This document shows, one piece after another, positions 61,079 to 64,000 of a stretch of DNA of 64,000 nt. This DNA comes from Clostridiales bacterium (lineage in GTDB: Bacteria; Bacillota; Clostridia; Christensenellales; Aristaeellaceae). Location of the stretch: contig JAFGGL010000065.1 of NCBI GenBank assembly GCA_016930575.1, positions 1 through 64,000 of the forward strand, read 5' to 3'. Made by a program: the position numbers and the translations under genes. Within the stretch, counting starts at the first letter, position 1. The number at the start of each line of letters is the position of its first letter. A model generated the notes under the pieces. The model searched no databases. It saw only the letters and a list, made by a program, of their open reading frames with translations, and was not told the DNA's origin.

Positions 61079-62104
61079 TTATTCGCTTTTCGTTTCCGCA
61101 ACGTAATCCAGCAGGTCGGCCCACAGCGGATGGGATTGATCCAGCACCAGCGTGGCGTTTTCATGCAGGGCGGTTTCCAGCGCCTGCAACGAACGCCAGT
61201 AGCTGTAGAATCCGATATCCGTGCTGTACGCCTCGGCGTAGATGCGCATGGAATTGGCCTCCGCCTCAGCGCGCACGACGCCGGCTTCCGTTATCGCATC
61301 GGCTTGGATCTGACGCGCTTCCAGATCGACCGCAGATACGGCCTTACGGTATTCCTCGTCGCCTTCGCTGCGAAGCTGCTGCGCCACCTTGGCGCGGTCG
61401 GCCTGCATGCGCGCATAGGTCGATTCAAGGTTAGCCATCGGTAGTATCGTACGGTGCACCTGAATGTCCTTGATCTCGATACCGCGTGAGGCCATATCCT
61501 GATTGAGCATAAGCAGGCCCTTGTTCAGGGCAGCATTGAGCACGTCCTTATTGGATACGAAATCCTCCGCCAACAGACGGTTGATGGCCTGCACGATGAC
61601 CGGGTGGATCAAGTTGTCCAGCTGGTTTTCCGCGGCGATCATGCTGCCGAGTTTCAGCGAGAACAGCGCGGGATCGGCTATATACCACTGCGCGTAGGTC
61701 TGGATGTAGTACTGTTTCTTCTCTGCCGTATTGACGATCTCCGAATCGCTGATATAGGTAAACAGGCGCGAGGAGTAGGTTTCCACCTTGTCGATGAACG
61801 GCACCTTGAACTGCAGGCCGCTGCTTTCGACGATCCTGACGTCTTCGCTGAACGAGATCTCATCTCGCAGCAGGTCAGCGTAACGGTCGTGAAAATCGTT
61901 GTGGCTGTTGATGATGATGCGTTTGATCACGCCGAAACGCGCAACAACGCTCTGTTCGGCTTCGCCGACGATGAAGGTGCTTTCGCTGATCAGGATGATC
62001 AGGGCGATCAAAAGAACGGCAACGAGGATGATCTTTTTTCTGGAGCGCTTGAAGAATGCGGAGAATTCAGCGCTTGCGTAATTGACGGGACGCTGCTTAT
62101 CCAT
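61079..62104 (-). CDS. hflC: Membrane protease modulator HflC (SPFH/band-7 family)
   Basis: Membrane-anchored SPFH protein of 341 residues. It has one N-terminal helix (about 27-45), the band-7 domain (ESTFIVGEAEQSVVARFG..., KVPFIDKVETY) and a coiled C-terminal region rich in A, E and R. With HflK it forms the complex that restrains the FtsH protease. ATG 62104 is preferred over the TTG one codon earlier, with GGAGGTG 7 bp upstream. It overlaps the last base of hflK. Confidence 0.88.
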   Translation of the reverse strand: MDKQRPVNYASAEFSAFFKRSRKKIILVAVLLIALIILISESTFIVGEAEQSVVARFGVIKRIIINSHNDFHDRYADLLRDEISFSEDVRIVESSGLQFKVPFIDKVETYSSRLFTYISDSEIVNTAEKKQYYIQTYAQWYIADPALFSLKLGSMIAAENQLDNLIHPVIVQAINRLLAEDFVSNKDVLNAALNKGLLMLNQDMASRGIEIKDIQVHRTILPMANLESTYARMQADRAKVAQQLRSEGDEEYRKAVSAVDLEARQIQADAITEAGVVRAEAEANSMRIYAEAYSTDIGFYSYWRSLQALETALHENATLVLDQSHPLWADLLDYVAETKSE

Positions 62105-63081
62105 CAATGCCCACCTCCTTCAACGGCCGATACGCTTGAAACCGTATCGGTTCCGGTCTCGTCCAGGTCCAGGATCTTGATCACGTCGCTCGTGCTGTCC
62201 GCAACGATGATCCTGCTGCTGTTGGAAAGAATGTTTTCCAGCGTTTCGATCAACAGACGTTTGCGGGTAACGTCGGGTGCAAGCTGATACTCTGCCAAAA
62301 CGGCGTTGAATACGGCGGTATCGGCATTGGCTTTCGCGATGAGCTCCGCTTTATAGGCTTCGGCCTGCTTAATGGTTTCGTACGCGGTGGAACGCGCGTC
62401 GGGGAGTATTTCATTTTCATAGCGCTCCGCCTCGTCCAGCCGCTTGGTTTTTTCGTTCTTGGCGTTGTTTACATCCTCGTACGCCGCTGAGACTTCTTTG
62501 GGCACCGAAATGTTCTGGATGCGGACGTCGTTGATTTTCACGCCCATATCGTAGGTGTCGATCAGCGCCTGGAAATCGGGAAGAACCTGCAGCTCGATCT
62601 CCTCCTTGTTGAGCAGCGCGTCGTCCAGCGGCCGGTTCTGCACGTTCCGGCGGATGACGGCTTCAAACGCGATCTGCAGCGTGCCTTCGGGATCGTCGAT
62701 ATCGAAATAGTACTGCTTCACGTCGCGTATGGTGTACTGGTAGATCGCTTCGATGGATACGATGGATTTGTCGTTGGTGAGCATCACGCTTTCGTCGGTT
62801 TCGTCGGAGTACTGCGCGGCTCTGCCTGCGGAGCCCGACTTCGTCGTACGGAATCCGTATTCGACGGTATGGATGGTCGTTACGCTCTCGCTAATGATCT
62901 GCTGGATAAAGGGAACATGCCAATAGAGCCCCGGCCCGTTCTGATCGGTGACGCGGCCGAAGGTGATCACAAGCGCCTGCTCGCCCTGTCCAACCCTGTA
63001 AAAACCGGTAGCGGCGATAATGAGCACGATGACGATGACGACGATCATTATCACCAGCCCCGGTTTGGGAGCTTTCCGCAT
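62104..63081 (-). CDS. hflK: Membrane protease modulator HflK (SPFH/band-7 family)
   Basis: SPFH protein of 325 residues with an N-terminal membrane helix (about 10-28). The band-7 domain reads YRVGQGEQALVITFGRVTDQNGPGLYWHVPF, and a long helical stretch follows (NNAKNEKTKRLDEAERYENEILPDAR). It pairs with HflC. ATG 63081 follows AAGGAGAAG; an upstream extension of 25 residues lacks a site. The Gly/Pro-rich N-terminal tail of proteobacterial HflK is absent. No ftsH is in view. Confidence 0.88.
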   Translation of the reverse strand: MRKAPKPGLVIMIVVIVIVLIIAATGFYRVGQGEQALVITFGRVTDQNGPGLYWHVPFIQQIISESVTTIHTVEYGFRTTKSGSAGRAAQYSDETDESVMLTNDKSIVSIEAIYQYTIRDVKQYYFDIDDPEGTLQIAFEAVIRRNVQNRPLDDALLNKEEIELQVLPDFQALIDTYDMGVKINDVRIQNISVPKEVSAAYEDVNNAKNEKTKRLDEAERYENEILPDARSTAYETIKQAEAYKAELIAKANADTAVFNAVLAEYQLAPDVTRKRLLIETLENILSNSSRIIVADSTSDVIKILDLDETGTDTVSSVSAVEGGGH

Positions 63082-63186
63082 AAAACTTCTCCTTTCATGA
63101 TCGGTATAATAACAGCATACCATAGATTTGCGCAATCCGGTAGGCTTGCACTCCATAAACCGTCATTTGCCGTTTGAAACAGCCGG

Positions 63187-64000
63187 TTACGCGTCCTGCG
63201 CAACAAGCGGCAGGCGGACGAAGAACGTCGTACCGGCGTCCTCCTTGCTGCGTACAGTGATGACGCCGCCGTGCGCGACCACGATGATACGCGCGATGGA
63301 CAGCCCGAGGCCGTGCCCGCCGTTTTGCGCCTTGCGCGCCTTGTCGCTGCGGTAGAAGCGGTCGAATATCCGGGCAAGCTCTTCCTTGCTGATCCCCTGT
63401 CCGGTGTCCTGTACGGCGATCACGCAGTTTTTCTCTTCTACAGACATAGAAATCGTGATCTTTCCGCCGGCCGGCGTGTACTTCATGGCGTTGTCGACCA
63501 GGATGCGCAGAAGCTGCTTGAGCATGCCCTTGTCGCCGTTGACGGTGCAGTGCTGGTCGGCATTCATCTCAAACTGATGCGAAGCGGACAAAAGCTGCGC
63601 ATCACGGAATACGGTGAAGACGATCTCCGTCGGGTCGAAGTGCTCTATTTCGAGCAGCAGCGATTTTTTATCGTGCCGCGCCAGAAACAACAGGCGTTCC
63701 ACGAGCTCCTTCATCGACGCCGTTTCCTGCGTGATGGCCGTGATGCCTTCGTCAAGCACCGAGGTGTCGGTCTTGCCCCAGCGCTCCAGCATGTTGGCGT
63801 ATCCCTGGATCACGGCGATCGGCGTGCGCAGCTCGTGCGACGCGTCGCTGACGAACTGCTTCTGGCTGTTGTAGCTGCGCTCGATGCGGTCCAGCATCCT
63901 GTTGATGACAGCCGCCAAATCTTTAAATTCGTTTTTCGTGCCTGCCAGGTTGATGCGGTCCGACAGGTTGTTGGCGCTCATCTTCTCCGCGGCCATCGTC
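63187..64000 (-). CDS. Sensor histidine kinase, C-terminal part (gene runs off the right edge)
   Basis: About 271 codons are visible: the end of a HAMP linker, the HisKA dimerisation domain with the phospho-accepting His in SDASHELRTPIAVIQG, and the HATPase domain. The latter has N box LVDNAMKYTP, G1 DTGQGIS, F box FDRFYRSDKA, and G2 GGHGLGLSIA. The sensor and membrane parts lie beyond 64000. It is the last gene before hflK on the same strand; the partner response regulator would be expected outside the window. Signal unknown. Confidence 0.9.
   Translation of the reverse strand, partial: TMAAEKMSANNLSDRINLAGTKNEFKDLAAVINRMLDRIERSYNSQKQFVSDASHELRTPIAVIQGYANMLERWGKTDTSVLDEGITAITQETASMKELVERLLFLARHDKKSLLLEIEHFDPTEIVFTVFRDAQLLSASHQFEMNADQHCTVNGDKGMLKQLLRILVDNAMKYTPAGGKITISMSVEEKNCVIAVQDTGQGISKEELARIFDRFYRSDKARKAQNGGHGLGLSIARIIVVAHGGVITVRSKEDAGTTFFVRLPLVAQDA

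Overview
The window reads as chromosomal DNA of a Gram-positive member of the class Clostridia with moderate GC content (a little over half G+C by eye). The evidence is the gene content: an AddAB-type recombination subunit, the def-fmt-rsmB-rlmN-prpC-prkC-rsgA-rpe order typical of Firmicutes, DacF- and MltG-type wall enzymes, KtrAB, ThiT with a TPP riboswitch, and strong AGGAGG-type Shine-Dalgarno sites often paired with TTG or GTG starts. I cannot fix the family. I saw no mobile element, prophage, CRISPR array, rRNA or tRNA gene, and both ends cut through genes (an ftsK/spoIIIE gene on the left, a histidine kinase on the right).

Layout. 1-3907 (minus): the start of ftsK, an exported DUF3298-like protein and pgi. 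4014-9266 (minus): a hexuronate operon (uxaB, kduI, a two-domain KDPG aldolase, kdgK and a KduD/gluconate 5-dehydrogenase-like SDR), faced by a divergent LacI-type regulator with a perfect palindrome just past the operon promoter. 10511-18174: a sialate O-acetylesterase-like enzyme, pyrG, and a minus-strand block mnmE / xth-yfcE-ylbF-mltG. 18252-33432 (plus): addB, dacF, priA, def, fmt, rsmB, rlmN, prpC, prkC, rsgA, rpe, mostly overlapping or closely spaced. This block links genome maintenance, translation and wall-sensing phosphorylation.

33479-44668 is less ordinary. An acyl-CoA ligase and a small DUF4342-like protein are followed by four envelope-related or unknown genes in alternating orientation: an SH3/peptidoglycan-binding protein, an unrecognised 734-residue coiled-coil protein, a class A penicillin-binding protein, and a membrane-anchored protein with repeated Ig-like domains. 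The two large intergenic regions here carry consensus promoters, inverted repeats, structured leaders and a shared ACAATTG-type motif. The most unusual signals of the window are here: a promoter-embedded operator plus terminator-like leader before the unknown gene, and a hairpin between a Shine-Dalgarno site and its start codon before the Ig-like gene.

44780-49858 (plus): DUF2461 protein, phosphohexomutase, KtrB, KtrA and an esterase. 49862-53023 (minus): a CadC-type repressor, a stand-alone HMA metallochaperone-like protein, a Zn/Cd-type P-ATPase lacking its own HMA domain, and an AlkZ-like protein. 53153-60166 (minus): a GH94 phosphorylase and an XRE-cupin regulated potABCD polyamine importer. 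60287-61068: TPP riboswitch and thiT. 61079-64000 (minus): hflK-hflC and a truncated sensor kinase.

All functions are inferred from motifs and family resemblance read by eye; no database search was run. Start codons were chosen by Shine-Dalgarno spacing and often differ from the longest reading frame.
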